Source: Mya arenaria (Eukaryota > Mollusca > Bivalvia > Myida > Myidae). From it: a stretch of DNA of 64,000 nucleotides. The notes under the pieces were generated by a model. The model did no database searches. It was not told where the DNA came from and saw nothing but the letters and a program-made list of their open reading frames with translations. The stretch spans positions 39,548,988-39,612,987 of the forward strand of contig NC_069130.1 in NCBI RefSeq assembly GCF_026914265.1. The letters run 5' to 3'. Of this stretch, positions 37,701 through 47,718 are shown piece after piece (position 1 is the first letter of the stretch; each line of letters opens with the position of its first letter). The position numbers and the translations under genes are program-made.

Positions 37701-40270
37701 CCGATTGCAAATTTAAGTTTAATATATAATAACAAGAAGGCTGCGAATCAAAAATACCCCAACTCATCTTGGTTTTTTTCAAACAAATAATGAGCATAAT
37801 TCAACAGCTATTCAAGACAGAGGACTTTCATGGATGTTGCTGTTTCTGTATCTACTGTCTCTGGCAGCATTATTATGTACCATGTTTCATTTGAATATCT
37901 CGAATGGGTTTGTGATATGGCTAATAACAGTGTGTGAATACCATGTGATAAATTACGTCATACATGCTACGTCGGAAGGCAATATGTTGCTTATAATGAA
38001 TACTTAAAACACAAAGATAACTATTTTTTAAACATTTTTAATGAAACAAAGGGCAGTCTATGCCGCTTAAAGAGCCCCACCTACCTTTTATAACAGGACT
38101 TAAATAAGGTGACTAGTTTCATCAAACACTTCGACAAACCTGTTTCCAAAATAATGTGTTGACAGTGCTCCATTAGACGGCCGTTTTGTTAATAGGTTTG
38201 TCGAAGAGTTCTAAGAAAATAAACTCTCAATAAAACTCTGGTAAAATACCAAAGGCGGGGCTCCATAAGCAGCATAGCCTGCGCTATCTTTCATTCAAAA
38301 CAGTAAATAAATAGTCAAGTTACCTTTGTTTAAAGTCTTCAATTGAAGCAAAATGTTGCCTTCCGACATAGCATTGATGATGCAATTAATCACGTGGTAT
38401 ACACCTACTGATAAAATATAATAATGTATATCAACACAAATCAAAGATATATATATATATTATATACCGGTACTATGAAAGCAGAAGATCTCGCAAATAC
38501 TTACTGCTGACACACTGAGATACGACCCGTCATCTTCAATCCTGATCTTCCCGACTTTGCCAGCAGTACGGTCTATCTTCACAGGCTTTATACATTCCTA
38601 CGGTGTAAGAATAGCAGTTTGCAATAGCTAAGAAACAAAAAGGATAGCAATGTAACTGAACAATCAGCACGAATAAAAATAAGGGGGGGGGGCAAAGAAG
38701 TGGGTTAAAGGCCCATCAGGGATAAGTCATGACCTGAGTATAACACTCGACACATAATCTTAAAACCTTTTAACAAATACTGTCAACTTACTATTATCAA
38801 TTTGTCATGAATCAATATTGTTGTGGAAAATATTGTGGCTTAAACAATTGTAGAAAGTGCTACTTTTACCGATTACCAATAAATTTACATATCTTTGACC
38901 TAAGGGATTAGTTTAAGTTATCAATAAGACGAGTCCACCTAAATGGCCGTGGGTTTTTGACAATTATATGACTATGGCAGACTTATTACATGTATGCATA
39001 AAAAATGTCAATATATTAAATGATAAAAAGTATCCCTGAACGCTCATTGTTGGAATAATGGTCATAAGGTAATTGTTAGTCAATATGTTGCAAACATGAT
39101 TATTTAAATGTCTTGGAGGTGAGTTTCTATTTTTTGCTATTTGCTTTGAGTAGTAGATCCGACATTTAAATGAGGAATAATATATACTTTAATGTAATTA
39201 ATAATAATATATACCAACTCACAAATCTTCACCAGTACTTTTGAGTATGCACAAGCGCCGAGCCCAGCATGCGCTTTTTGGCTCTACGCGAGGACGGGTA
39301 CCAGCCACAAGGTAAACATATCCCCGGTTCCCGTTCACGCGTATAGTTGAAAAGCACATGCCGGCCGGTGTGTATGCTCAAAATTACTGGCAAAGATTTG
39401 TGAGTCTGTAAATAAACCGTATTTTTAGCAGAGTTATCAAAGAAATACTAGTTTGTGCTTGTTGCGTTTTTGCACCTTGAAGATAACTTTCTTCTGAACA
39501 TGCATCTGATGTATACAGTTGTTTTATCGGAAAAAAAAAACTTGTAGATCTGAGCTTGTTTCCATACATATGTCTCAATCCAAAGTCTGCTTACCTTCAT
39601 AACTTGTAAATGATAAAGATTGAATGAAATTTTAAAATATTAAACATGTCAAAATATACGACCAAAAGTAAATTATTTGTTTATTATGTGTATCTAAGAG
39701 TACTTAAGAACACATTTTTTGTGATTCTCAGTCCAAGAGATCACTGACCCTAGGGACGGAATTGCTTAAATTGGGTAGCTCGACTGGCCAAAAATGCAGT
39801 CCAAATACCAAGTAACTGTGATCTTGGTTGCTGTGCAATATGCATTATGTATCAAGCAATAAACTTAACTGTTAACGAGGTGATAAGTGTGCCATTTATG
39901 ATTTAACACCTAGTTCACTTATTGTTAACTGATGGTTACCAAATGACCAATCGATTTGTCAACGGTTACGAATTGACTATCCAATGGTTACTAAATAACC
40001 CAGAATGAGCAGTTACGAAATGGAAAGGTTACAAAATGACCAGATCCCCATTGTTGTAGCTAGACAATAAGGGCGAATCCCGATCGTTACGAAAGAAATG
40101 GGGACGAATGTGGCACTATAATATTACAATAAAAGGTACCATAAACTTATATAAATCTATGTAGGACATGTAATCCATATCATGTTTGGATAACACGTGC
40201 GCTTTACCTGCGAGGGCGTGATAAAATCGTTTAAATCTGTGAGTTGTAGAGCTCCACTAAAACCGGCCAT
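22386..40270 (-). CDS. CIAO3: CIAO3 (NARFL/IOP1), cytosolic Fe-S assembly factor, complete ten-exon gene
   Basis: CIAO3 is the hydrogenase-like factor of the cytosolic Fe-S assembly machinery, linking the NUBP scaffold to the CIAO1-CIAO2B-MMS19 targeting complex. Exons run 40270 to 22386 on the minus strand. Every splice phase closes and the sum is 1422 bp, i.e. 473 aa (human protein 476). The N-terminus is [17 protein letters not shown]. All eight Fe-S cysteines are present: Cys23, Cys69/72/75 (CLACSGC) and Cys189, 245, 391 and 395 ([20 protein letters not shown]). [10 protein letters not shown] is intact, and the chain ends in a terminal Trp, which in CIA factors docks the targeting complex. 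Introns hold several TIR elements and an array of partial exon-4 copies. The gene is divergent from VEPH1. Confidence 0.97.
22875..23397. mobile_element. ~520-bp TIR element of the GCACTC family in CIAO3 intron 9
   Basis: The left end TTAAAGCTGCACTCTCACAG and the right end CTGTGAGAGTGCATCTTTTAA are inverted repeats, with TTAA at both edges. The interior has internal duplication (ATGTTTTATGGCT twice). No protein encoded. Confidence 0.82.
23398..24941. other. CIAO3 intron 9, left part; no feature
   Basis: AT-rich intron sequence. No gene, RNA or clear repeat beyond A and T runs. Confidence 0.4.
24942..25070 (-). CDS. CIAO3: CIAO3 exon 9 (residues 298-341)
   Basis: 129 bp. Encodes [20 protein letters not shown]. 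Acceptor TTTTCCAG, donor GTATGA. Confidence 0.96.
25172..25310 (-). repeat. Poly-C-bounded dispersed repeat copy
   Basis: A C run at about 25184-25200 is followed by CAACACTTTAAACCAAACTA, TCTGAGGGAGGGGCGCAA and AATCCTAGATCCGCCCC, as in the copy at 14640-14760. Confidence 0.75.
25830..26995. mobile_element. Composite element: GAGCTGTC..GCGCGCTCGACTA head plus ~165-bp tandem core
   Basis: ACAAGAGCTGTC..CAGCGCGCTCGACTA occurs twice (25838 and 25932). At least four ~165-bp units follow, marked by GCAAAGTTTCAAAGCCA (26371, 26540, 26702, 26866) and GAGGTGGTACGCAAACTTTAA. The tail contains CCCCGACGTCGACGCTCAGG. A head plus tandem core resembles the pearl/Helitron-like non-autonomous elements of bivalves; that name is only suggested by architecture and period. 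Confidence 0.65.
27030..27690. repeat. ~140-150-bp tandem repeat, four units
   Basis: Units share AACAGTGACCTTGACC, CCTAGGGG, GAAAGGTCTCTA and CAAGTTTGGTCA (27149, 27287, 27440, 27584). Confidence 0.8.
27770..27965. repeat. Short dispersed repeat with a GACGCCGACGCTGGGG tail
   Basis: Its ending resembles the tail of the composite element at about 26950, so it may be a tail fragment of a related element. Family uncertain. Confidence 0.45.
28051..28123 (-). CDS. CIAO3: CIAO3 exon 8 (residues 274-298)
   Basis: 73 bp between TATTTCAG and GTAAGA. Encodes [19 protein letters not shown], a variable linker in the family. Confidence 0.93.
28714..28864 (-). CDS. CIAO3: CIAO3 exon 7 (residues 224-273)
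   Basis: 151 bp. Encodes [20 protein letters not shown] (cluster Cys245) and [11 protein letters not shown]. Donor GTAAAG. Confidence 0.97.
29169..29415 (+). mobile_element. 5' part of a GCACTC-family TIR element
   Basis: Starts CTAAAAGATGCACTCTTAC and follows the interior of the element at 10871 for about 245 bp (CAGTAAATCTTTTAGCA, CATTTAATATTTTTG, TTAAATACCC). No right TIR is found, so it is truncated. Confidence 0.75.
29448..29610 (-). repeat. Dispersed GAGCC-rich repeat, minus orientation
   Basis: Reverse complement partner of 1625-1815. On the minus strand both copies are open in the same frame and share EPSGKAY, IGPLH and a GFDC word. Confidence 0.65.
29690..29787 (-). CDS. CIAO3: CIAO3 exon 6 (residues 191-223)
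   Basis: 98 bp, acceptor TATTCCAG. Encodes [18 protein letters not shown] and [11 protein letters not shown]. Too short to appear as its own open frame; the longer minus-strand frame here is in another phase. Confidence 0.95.
29880..31044. other. CIAO3 intron 5, no gene
   Basis: Unique AT-rich sequence with a short C-rich patch near 29995-30015. No supportable feature. Confidence 0.4.
31045..31507. mobile_element. Foldback element with ~95-bp inverted ends, copy A
   Basis: The left arm starts GTGTGTATACCACGTGATAA and includes GCTACGTCGGAAGGCAA. The right arm is its reverse complement and ends ATGTGGTATACACACAC. The middle carries AGAGCCCCACCTTC and its partner CAAAGGTGGGGCTC. A second copy lies at 37930-38405. 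Its right end reaches to within 35 bases of exon 5. Confidence 0.85.
31541..31675 (-). CDS. CIAO3: CIAO3 exon 5 (residues 146-190)
   Basis: 135 bp. Encodes [18 protein letters not shown] and ends at LASACPG with a cluster cysteine (Cys189). Confidence 0.96.
31676..32064. other. CIAO3 intron 4
   Basis: 389-bp intron with consensus borders. GGGGGAGGGTATGGGAGGG and CCCCCCTCC near 31925-31957 are short complementary tracts. No gene. Confidence 0.6.
32065..32191 (-). CDS. CIAO3: CIAO3 exon 4 (residues 104-145 plus one base)
   Basis: 127 bp. [20 protein letters not shown] matches the family. Acceptor CTATTTCAG, donor GTTTGT. The first ~75 bases and the acceptor are repeated seven times just upstream. 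Confidence 0.96.
32192..33000 (-). repeat. Seven tandem copies of the CIAO3 exon-4 acceptor and exon start
   Basis: Units of 114 bp (four, nearest the exon) and 116 bp (three, farther) each contain a TTTCAG acceptor and the equivalent of the first ~75 bases of exon 4. The translated core ([15 protein letters not shown]) matches exon 4. No unit has the exon's 3' part or donor. Unit starts fall at 32302, 32416, 32530, 32644, 32760, 32876 and 32992 (CATCCTG word). A long minus-strand frame crosses several copies but stops at a TGA in the copy nearest exon 4. Confidence 0.93.
33001..33924. other. CIAO3 intron 3, no gene
   Basis: AT-rich. No feature recognised. Confidence 0.4.
33925..34435. repeat. 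~34-bp AT-rich minisatellite
   Basis: Repeats of TATTTAATGAGTTATTAAA followed by TCTAATGAGTTCT, with degenerate edges. About 14 units. Confidence 0.92.
34640..34732. repeat. Left, diverged part of the 29-bp minisatellite
   Basis: Words GTATTTCATAGATATAT, AAATACATCTGTACCTATCT and TGTATTGCATTAA match the 29-bp array at 35450-36125. The two parts are separated by the TIR element at 34733. Confidence 0.75.
34733..35444. mobile_element. 712-bp pogo/Tigger-like TIR element
   Basis: Ends CAGTTGAACACC..TATCCGAA and TTCGGATTAACGGTGTTCAACTG are inverted and flanked by TA on both sides, the classic Tc1/mariner-pogo target duplication. TCCGAAA words recur inside. No transposase. Confidence 0.83.
35447..36125. 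repeat. 29-bp minisatellite, about 20 copies
   Basis: Unit ATCTGTATTTCAAAGATACA then TCTGCAACC, with variants CACAAATACA and CATAGATACA. The centre of the unit is nearly palindromic (TGTATTTC..GATACA). Confidence 0.95.
36126..36820. other. CIAO3 intron 3, no gene
   Basis: Intronic sequence with no recognised repeat or gene. Confidence 0.4.
36845..37218. mobile_element. ~374-bp hAT-like TIR element
   Basis: Begins TAGTGATGTTCCGATGATCG and ends AACCGATTCCCAACACTA. The inside is rich in ATCGAT and AATCGATTATCGA palindromes. It sits between (AT)n tracts, which obscures any 8-bp target duplication. Family inferred from the TAGTG-type ends. Confidence 0.65.
37337..37489 (-). CDS. CIAO3: CIAO3 exon 3 (residues 53-103)
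   Basis: 153 bp, phase 0. Contains [15 protein letters not shown] and [10 protein letters not shown]. Donor GTTAGT. Confidence 0.97.
37930..38405. mobile_element. Foldback element, copy B, in CIAO3 intron 2
   Basis: Same layout and words as 31045-31507: GTGTGTGAATACCATGTGAT on the left, GCTACGTCGGAAGGCAA, AAGAGCCCCACCT, and CACGTGGTATACACCT on the right. Copies A and B stand in the same orientation. Confidence 0.85.
38505..38597 (-). CDS. CIAO3: CIAO3 exon 2 (residues 22-52)
   Basis: 93 bp, phase 0 on both sides, donor GTAAGTA. Carries ECIKPVK with the first Fe-S cysteine and the RIEDDGSY motif. Confidence 0.95.
38598..40207. other. CIAO3 intron 1
   Basis: 1.6-kb intron. Contains a G run at 38680-38692 and the foldback at 39217-39405. 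No gene. Confidence 0.6.
39217..39405. mobile_element. Foldback element with ~45-bp arms
   Basis: The left arm starts ACTCACAAATCTTCACCAGT and the right arm ends TACTGGCAAAGATTTGTGAGT. The middle is unusually GC-rich for this window (GCGCCGAGCCCAGCATGCGC). Confidence 0.75.
40208..40270 (-). CDS. CIAO3: CIAO3 exon 1 (residues 1-21)
   Basis: ATG at 40270, donor CAG/GTAAAG at 40207. Phase 0. Encodes the conserved [10 protein letters not shown] start. Confidence 0.95.
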
Positions 40271-41354
40271 TTTATACGTAAACATCAAAGGTCATCCAAA
40301 TAAAATACTAGTAAATACGAAGTAGACCGGCTACAGTATAGAAAAATCGATTTAGAAAATAAACTTCTAAATTCTATATTTGAAATTGATAAAATACAAC
40401 ATCATAATCTAAGATTTATTTCAATCAATTACAAATCAATAGCAACTCAAATAATGACTATGGAATAATTATAATCTTAATAGTCTTCATGGTTCAGATA
40501 GCCAGTCTAAAAATACCTGTACAATTTGCTGTTTTTACGGTGTTAGTTCTCTTGTCAATCACCAATTATTTACCTATGCAAATTGTCTAAATTCCGCAGA
40601 TGTTTTTGTTATTATTTTAGCTTTTTGGTAAGTATTTTCCAATATTTTTTCAAATTTTATTATATTCAACCTCAGGCAGGCTAGTTATGATCTTTGATCA
40701 CCATGTTTTTATTAAAAAACAATTAAAACTTATTTTAACCAAAATATTGTTCTAATTTTCTTTTTGAAAAAAGGATATTATTCTGAATAAATTCATAAAC
40801 TGATAAAATGTCACTGTATTGACTCATTATAATCTTTTCTCCCCTGACCCCTGTCTTACAGTGGTTTGAGGATGGGTGAGCGATTAAGGGACTCAATTGT
40901 ATTCTTGGGAAAACTTAGTCGTAATTTATACAAAGAGTCAAAGACACATTAATTAGAACTAGAAATGCGTAGCCATTGATCAATATAATTTTTTGTTTGT
41001 TCCAAGAGTACCATTAAGGTCCTTAATCGCTCACCTATTTTTGAACAACTATGCTCTGTCTGTCTGATTAGGTGATCAACATAGCATTTTGTTTGGTTTA
41101 GATCTCTTCATCTCTACCATGTACACAAGTACACTTAAGACTCCCTATGTCAATGTTCTGGTTATGTCAAACTGTTTGGATGATATTTTAGAATTTTAAA
41201 TTAAAGATAAAACATAACTGGTGAATTCATTCAGAATTTAAGAAAGTTCAGGTAATGCCAGATCAACTATTTATTTTGTCTTTGTTTATTCTTTATACAT
41301 ACACTACCAGAGATGATAGTTGATGTAAAGTCTTTCATATATTTTTCTTCAGAG
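40271..41354. promoter_or_regulatory. Divergent intergenic region CIAO3 / VEPH1
   Basis: 1.08 kb separates the CIAO3 ATG (minus) from the VEPH1 ATG (plus). The VEPH1 ATG follows a TTCTTCAG acceptor at 41352 by two bases, so a 5' UTR exon of VEPH1 must lie upstream and the real promoter spacing is unknown. A small TIR element (40875-41036) sits inside. No core promoter motif can be assigned. Confidence 0.55.
40875..41036. mobile_element. ~162-bp MITE-like element
   Basis: GGTGAGCGATTAAGGGACTC..TATTCTTGGGAA on the left pairs with TTCCAAGAGTACCATTAAGG..CCTTAATCGCTCACC on the right. Confidence 0.8.
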
Positions 41355-41563
41355 ATGCATGAACTGTTTGCTCAAGTGCTGAAAAAGAAAGACCTGTCTA
41401 AAGCTGGTGAACTCTTCTCAATAGACGACAATGACATAAAGAGTGACCTCTCGTCGGTTCTTGAGCGGATATGCGAGATCGCTAAGAGCTCAGAATATGC
41501 CACAAGTGATAATGATCAGTCTGTGGTGGAGATTTGTATCACCCGTGTAACCTCTGCTATCAG
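41355..41563 (+). CDS. VEPH1: VEPH1 coding exon 1
   Basis: Acceptor TTCTTCAG at 41352, ATG two bases later, donor AG/GTGGGA. An in-frame ATG at 41313 lies before the acceptor and is not used. 69 codons plus two bases. Confidence 0.93.
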
Positions 41564-44500
41564 GTGGGATTTCTTTAAAAAGCGAGGTTTTAATATATAA
41601 CAGATCTGTTCCCAAATCATATGTGATTTTTTCTTTGCATCATTAAACTAAAGTCAAGTGTGTTCAACACGATAGTACATCATTATTAAAATTAATTCCA
41701 TCGACCTTTATTGTGCACCTTTAATTGAATACTTTATTTATAAAACATTTTATTTTTTCTAAAAGCACTACACAGTTGATAAGTTAACAATGTCTTGTCA
41801 TTACATGTTTTACATGTTATACCACATAATTATTTTTTAAAAGAAGAACGATGATCCATTCCAGAGAGACTCATAGTATAGAGGAAAATGCAGCAGGCCT
41901 GGTTCAACTACTGGAGGTGTGCCACACCCATAACCTCGATCCCTCAGGAAAAGAAAGCGACCCCCCTCATGCCAAGATTGCCTCTGACATCATGAGCTGT
42001 CTCTTTATGGTAACGATTACAGCTAGGGTTTAAACTTAGTGTACATGTTCCCCCAACAAACACTTTTTGAAGGGGGCATTATGGAGTCACCCTGTGGTTG
42101 GTCTGACGGTTGGTCAGTCCCTTGCAAAATTCCTTGTCTGGAGCATAACATCAAAACTAATGGGTTGAATTTGTTCAAACTTAATACAATAGTAAACGTG
42201 CAGTGTACGAAACCCATAACTCTATTATAGGTAATTACAGAGTTATACCCCTTTGTTACTTTTCCTTGTCTGGCTGACAACTTGAAAACTTTTGGATGGA
42301 ATTTAACTAAACTTTATACTATGGTTAAGCACAATGAGACAGGTGCAGTGCACAAGAACCAAAACCCTTTTTTATTGCAATGATTGTGAAACAAGTTATA
42401 AATAACAGCATTAAACTAATCACTCTGATTGGCTCAATGCCTTGTGAGTGTGGTCTTGTATTGTGGTGGAAACCAGAGAACCCAGAGGAAACCAAATTGT
42501 ATGGCTTTAGTTAGCCATAATCCAAACTCCTGCTCACCAAGCCTAGAATGAAACTTGGGATGACTCATAGAGAAGTGACTTCACATAAAATGTTGTTGTC
42601 TCTTCATGGTAACTGTTCAAGCTAGACTTTAAAAACAGGAGGAAGTTTACATATAAGGATCCATGTGCTGAATAGGTTATGTTTGTATCTACATATAATC
42701 ATATTAATATAAAGTTTTCAATCAGAACAAGATAGATATTTGACAGTTGTGAGCATGTAACTTTATGCAGGCAGAATTGTGCCTATACTGGTCATCCTAT
42801 TAAAGGGCAGGAAGATTCCACCAAAAGGGCAGGGTGCATCACCTCGATTATTAAGCTCATGCTGGAAGTGCTACTGGTTTCAGTAATAATTAAAAATAAA
42901 GACTCAAGCCTGATTTGATTTTATGTGGTTATGAATATGCTTTAACTGTTATTACTTAAAACACTGCTAGTACACAATTACATCAATGAGGACTGTAACA
43001 TATTTGTACATGAATAGAAAACTTGGTATTTAGTTTTATGGTTTATTTTGAAATGAACTTTGATACTGAAGTGGGCAGTGACCTAAAAATTTGTCTTGCT
43101 GTCATTATGATCAATAACAGGTAATCTGCATCATAACTTCTTTTCATTAAATAACTAATAATTATAAGCCCCTAAACACAGCATTTGCCTCGTCCAATAA
43201 TACAAAGGCCTCCACTATAACAGTGCCAATATCTATATCAGTAAGCAGCCCCGTGCCGAAAATGATATAGATATAAAGCTTGCATTTTAATGAATTCGAT
43301 TGGATAATTAAACAGGGCCAGAAAAATGATATAGATTCGCAGCTGGAAATTCGGAAACGGCAGCCATTTTATTTTAAAGTCAGTATTAAAACGCTATTTT
43401 TTGGTTAATAAATTTAGTTTTTAAACTTTGAATCCTAAGTGCATGAAGTTATTTAATGAAATTGCCAATAAATAAATGATTTGACATTGGCCCTGTTATT
43501 TGTCCTCAGGACAGTTGTATTGGCCCTCGACCTTCGACCTCATGACAATACGACTGCCCTCTGACAAATAAAAGGGCCTATCAAATCATTTATTTATTAA
43601 CATATTATAAAGAAGGATCTAACGTAGAGATTCAGGGGAGTGGTACGCTGTATGCCAAAACTCTATATCTAACCTTATTTGGTTTGTAGACTCTTAAATA
43701 ATGTTAAATATCAAGTTCATGCATTATTTGGTCAATAGCACTCGAAAATGGTTAAATATTTTTTGTTTCGCATTATTCATGTAATAAATTGAGGAGTATT
43801 GGATGCACGAGGAGAAGGGGTTAAAAACTTGACCCAGTTTATTTCTCTATCTACAGCACTACAGTAAGGAGAAGGTGATGTCACTCGCCATTCCCGTGGT
43901 TGTGAAATTCCTGAGCTGTGATCATCGGGAGTTAAGTCACAATGTGTCCAGCTACCTCTCTCTTGCCGCCATCGACAATGCTGACATGCTCGCCAAATAC
44001 ATGAACCTCATTATTTCCAGCATCCTTAAAGGTAAAACTGCCCTATGGCTTATCATTAGGCCATCAAAGGTAAAACTGCCCTATGGCTTATCATTAGGCC
44101 ATCAAAGGTAAAACTGCCCTATGGCTTATCATTAGGCCATCAAAGGTAAAACTGCCCTATGGCTTATCATTAGGCCATCAAAGGTAAAACTGCCCTATGG
44201 CTTATCATTAGGCCATCAAAGGTAAAACTGCCCTATGGCTTATCAAATAGGCCATTACCAAATATGTTATGTATCATTTATGATCTCAAAACTTACCTTA
44301 TCAGCATGGAAATACAAGGTTTCTGGTCATGTGACCAGTGCAGGAAAAACTCGTCTTACACCCCCCATGTAAGATGAGTCACACGCAACAACGCGCCACT
44401 TCTGAACTTCTGATTTCTATTTTTTATGGTTGATGAAAAGTCATTAATGCCATTTCAATAAAGCGCAATCAAATATATTGGAATGCAAGAATTTTGATTA

Positions 44501-47500
44501 AAATTGAAAATAAATCATTGTAAAAATGCAATTTTTAGAGGAACTATTTGACATCGAATAGTGATTTAAAATGACTGGGCTATAAATTATGACGTCAGTA
44601 AACAACATTGCACACACTTTTTTGTGAAATGTATAAAAGTGATTTTCTACATCAATTTAAAAACAAATTGATAATTTCAGATATGCAAGAAAAAATATCA
44701 ATAATGTGTTTCCGGTAAGGATAGAAAAATCTGACCCTCGGGCATGCTGTGTGGCCGGTAACTCGGTAAGCTTTGTTACCGGCTTATGCGTGTGCCCTCG
44801 GGTCAGTTATTATAATAATATTATAATAGTTATTATCATTAGATTTTTTTAATTGTTAAGCTACACAAGATATTTAAGGACTAACTTGTGGGATTGATGT
44901 CATTATAGGGGTATGAACCATATTGGGGTGGTTAAAATGTGTCTGAAGACTCCACGCATACTTTTACCAGCCCAATTGCATTCATATCCATGATAATAAC
45001 ATCATTCCTGCAATTCATTACTTATATTTACACCAATTGCTCATTATTTCATTCAAAAAATGTTAAAAATATAATTATTTTCATTTAAGAAAACACTACA
45101 GTTATCCTTTCTCACCCATTCTGTAAATAGAACAACCTGACCGTAACCGGGAACAGTTTATCAAATAACATGGGAAAAGATAAACCCCTTGTCACTAAGT
45201 CTTTTAAACGAAAAATTGGAACACTTATGAAAATAAAACATTTAACATAGATATATATTTACACTTTCTAAAATGTTGATTTAATATTTACGGGACCTGC
45301 TGACACAATACAAACAATAACAAGATTAACAGTTTCCATGTATAGTGTTATATGATGAATCGCGATCCAACCATATCCAAAGATGTTGCTTTCATCGGAT
45401 AATAACTGCAATTGTCGAAAGGCAGTTCATTTAAGGAACGGAAGTTGAGGTGTTAATATTACTACGTGAATGAGATTTTATTAAACAAAAACCTTGAAAG
45501 CTGAATACCAACCTGCCTGACAACTCCAATCTTAGAATAAGTTTGGCATGGACTTATGTACTTTAGACCTGTTGAGGTATATTTTCCTTGTGACCAATGA
45601 GGACACTAGCGTTGAAAACAATGGGTGTTCTCACCGTGACACAAGGTATTATGCTTGTTGAGTTGTGACAATTGCAACCAGTTTCATGAGAAGTAGAACT
45701 GCAATGTGAAATTCAATGTACAAAGTCTAGATAGATGCATAAAAGAGGTACACAGTCTAGATAGAAGCACAAAAGAGGTACACAGTCTAGATAGAAGCAC
45801 AAAAGAGGTACATAGTCTAGATAGATGCTCGTAAGAGGTACACAATCTAGGTAGATGCATTAAAGAGGTACACAGTCTAGATAGAAGCTTTAAAGAGTTA
45901 CACAGTCTAGATAGAAGCACATAAAAGGTACACAGTCTAGATAGATGCACCAAAGAGGTACACAGTCTAGATAGATGCATAAAAGGTACACAGCCTAGAT
46001 AGATGCACAAAAGAGGTACACAGTCTAGATAGATGCACAAAAGAGGTACACAGTCTAGATAGAAGCATAAGAGGTACACAGTCTAGATAGATGCATAAAA
46101 GAGGTACATAGGCTAGATAGATGCATAAAAGAGGTACAAAGTCTAGATAGATGCACAAAAGAGGTAAAAAGTCTAGATAGTTCATAATAGGAACACAGTC
46201 TAGATAGAAGCACAAAGGAGTTACACAGTCTAGATAGAAACTCATAAGAGGTACACAGTCTCAATAGATACACAAAAGAGGAACAAAGTCTAGATTAGAT
46301 GCATGCATTAAACAGGTACAAAGTTTAGATAAAAGCACATTAGAGGTACACAGTCCAGTTAGATGCATAAAAGAGGTTCAGAGTCCAGTTAGATGCACAT
46401 CAGAGGTACACAGTCTAGATAGATGCATAAAAGAGGTATGAAGTCTAGAATGATGAACATAATGAATATACTGATTTAAATGTATTATTATGTTTAACAC
46501 ATTTGACTTGATCAAATGATCAAACCAAACAAAATGCATATGATTTGTGTACAGACCATAAAAATTGGTGAGATTTTGGTGCTTTTTAACTGGAAAATAT
46601 TTTGGCCATGTAGGTATTAATAGAAAAACCCAAACAGGGCTTATTATTTCATCTGTACACAAATCACATGCTTTTTTGGTTTTTATCTGTAAAGTCAGAG
46701 TTTAAAACATAATAGTGTTACATATCAAAATGAATATGTATCTTTTGTGCATCTATCTATATCCTAGACTTCGTACCTTAAATATAATTACATAGGGCTT
46801 AATAATGACAAATTTTATGTTGACATTGATTGCAAACAATATGCTCAAAAAAAGTTCCAGTAAAGACCCATGATAAATTGCAGCCAGTTTCTTCAGAGGT
46901 AAAATTAAAATGCCACTAGCCTCATGGTTATGAATAATCTTTAATATTAAACTAGAATCTACATGTGAAAATCTCCACCTGTCAAGGCCCAGAGGTTTGT
47001 GCATGATATTGGGCTTCCAGGGGTCAGCCAAACTATTAAGAAACCTTAGGCCATAGGTTTCTAGGAATAAGTCAGCTCTAGAAATTATTTTTGAATAAAA
47101 AAACTGTCATACTATTTTCTTCAATTTATATGAAATGTATACAATATTGACATCGAATAAAATTTTGTGAACAAATGATTGGCTTTCATTTTAAATGCTC
47201 AGCGCAATATTTAAAGAATAAGATAATATACTGTTCTGTCCACTTAATATGAGCGAAGCAATTGATTCATATATAAAAGATTGTTGGTCTGTCAAGTTTT
47301 ATTGTGTTGAATTGTCAAATACAATTGGTGATAATAATTCCATTTGAGTAGGACCCAGTCAACATGCCTAAAGGTCATAGTAAAGGTCAAATTATTACAG
47401 GTCAAGCGGACAAGGTCACGTTCAATTTTATGGATTCTGAGATCTGACAGACAAGCTCAGTGTTATATTTAAAAGTCTGATGGACAAGGTCATAAGCATT

Positions 47501-47686
47501 AGTTACAGATCTAAAATATGAGCCACAGGTCAATGTTGTAGATACATGTATTAATTAGGTCTGATAAAGAAGGTACAGTGCATTGTTTTAATTGTGCAAT
47601 GGACAAGGTCAATGTCACAAGAGCTACATATCTTATGTCGAAGGTCAAGGTGATATGTATTGGTTATAAATGTGATGGTTTAGATC

Positions 47687-47718
<32 letters not shown>

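Noticed and set aside
41313..41354. Earlier in-frame ATG for VEPH1
   Set aside because: It lies before a good TTCTTCAG acceptor, and the family starts at the later Met.
45684..46273. Leucine/tyrosine-rich repeat proteins on the minus strand
   Set aside because: Three overlapping frames through a 30-bp minisatellite; a period divisible by three keeps all frames open.
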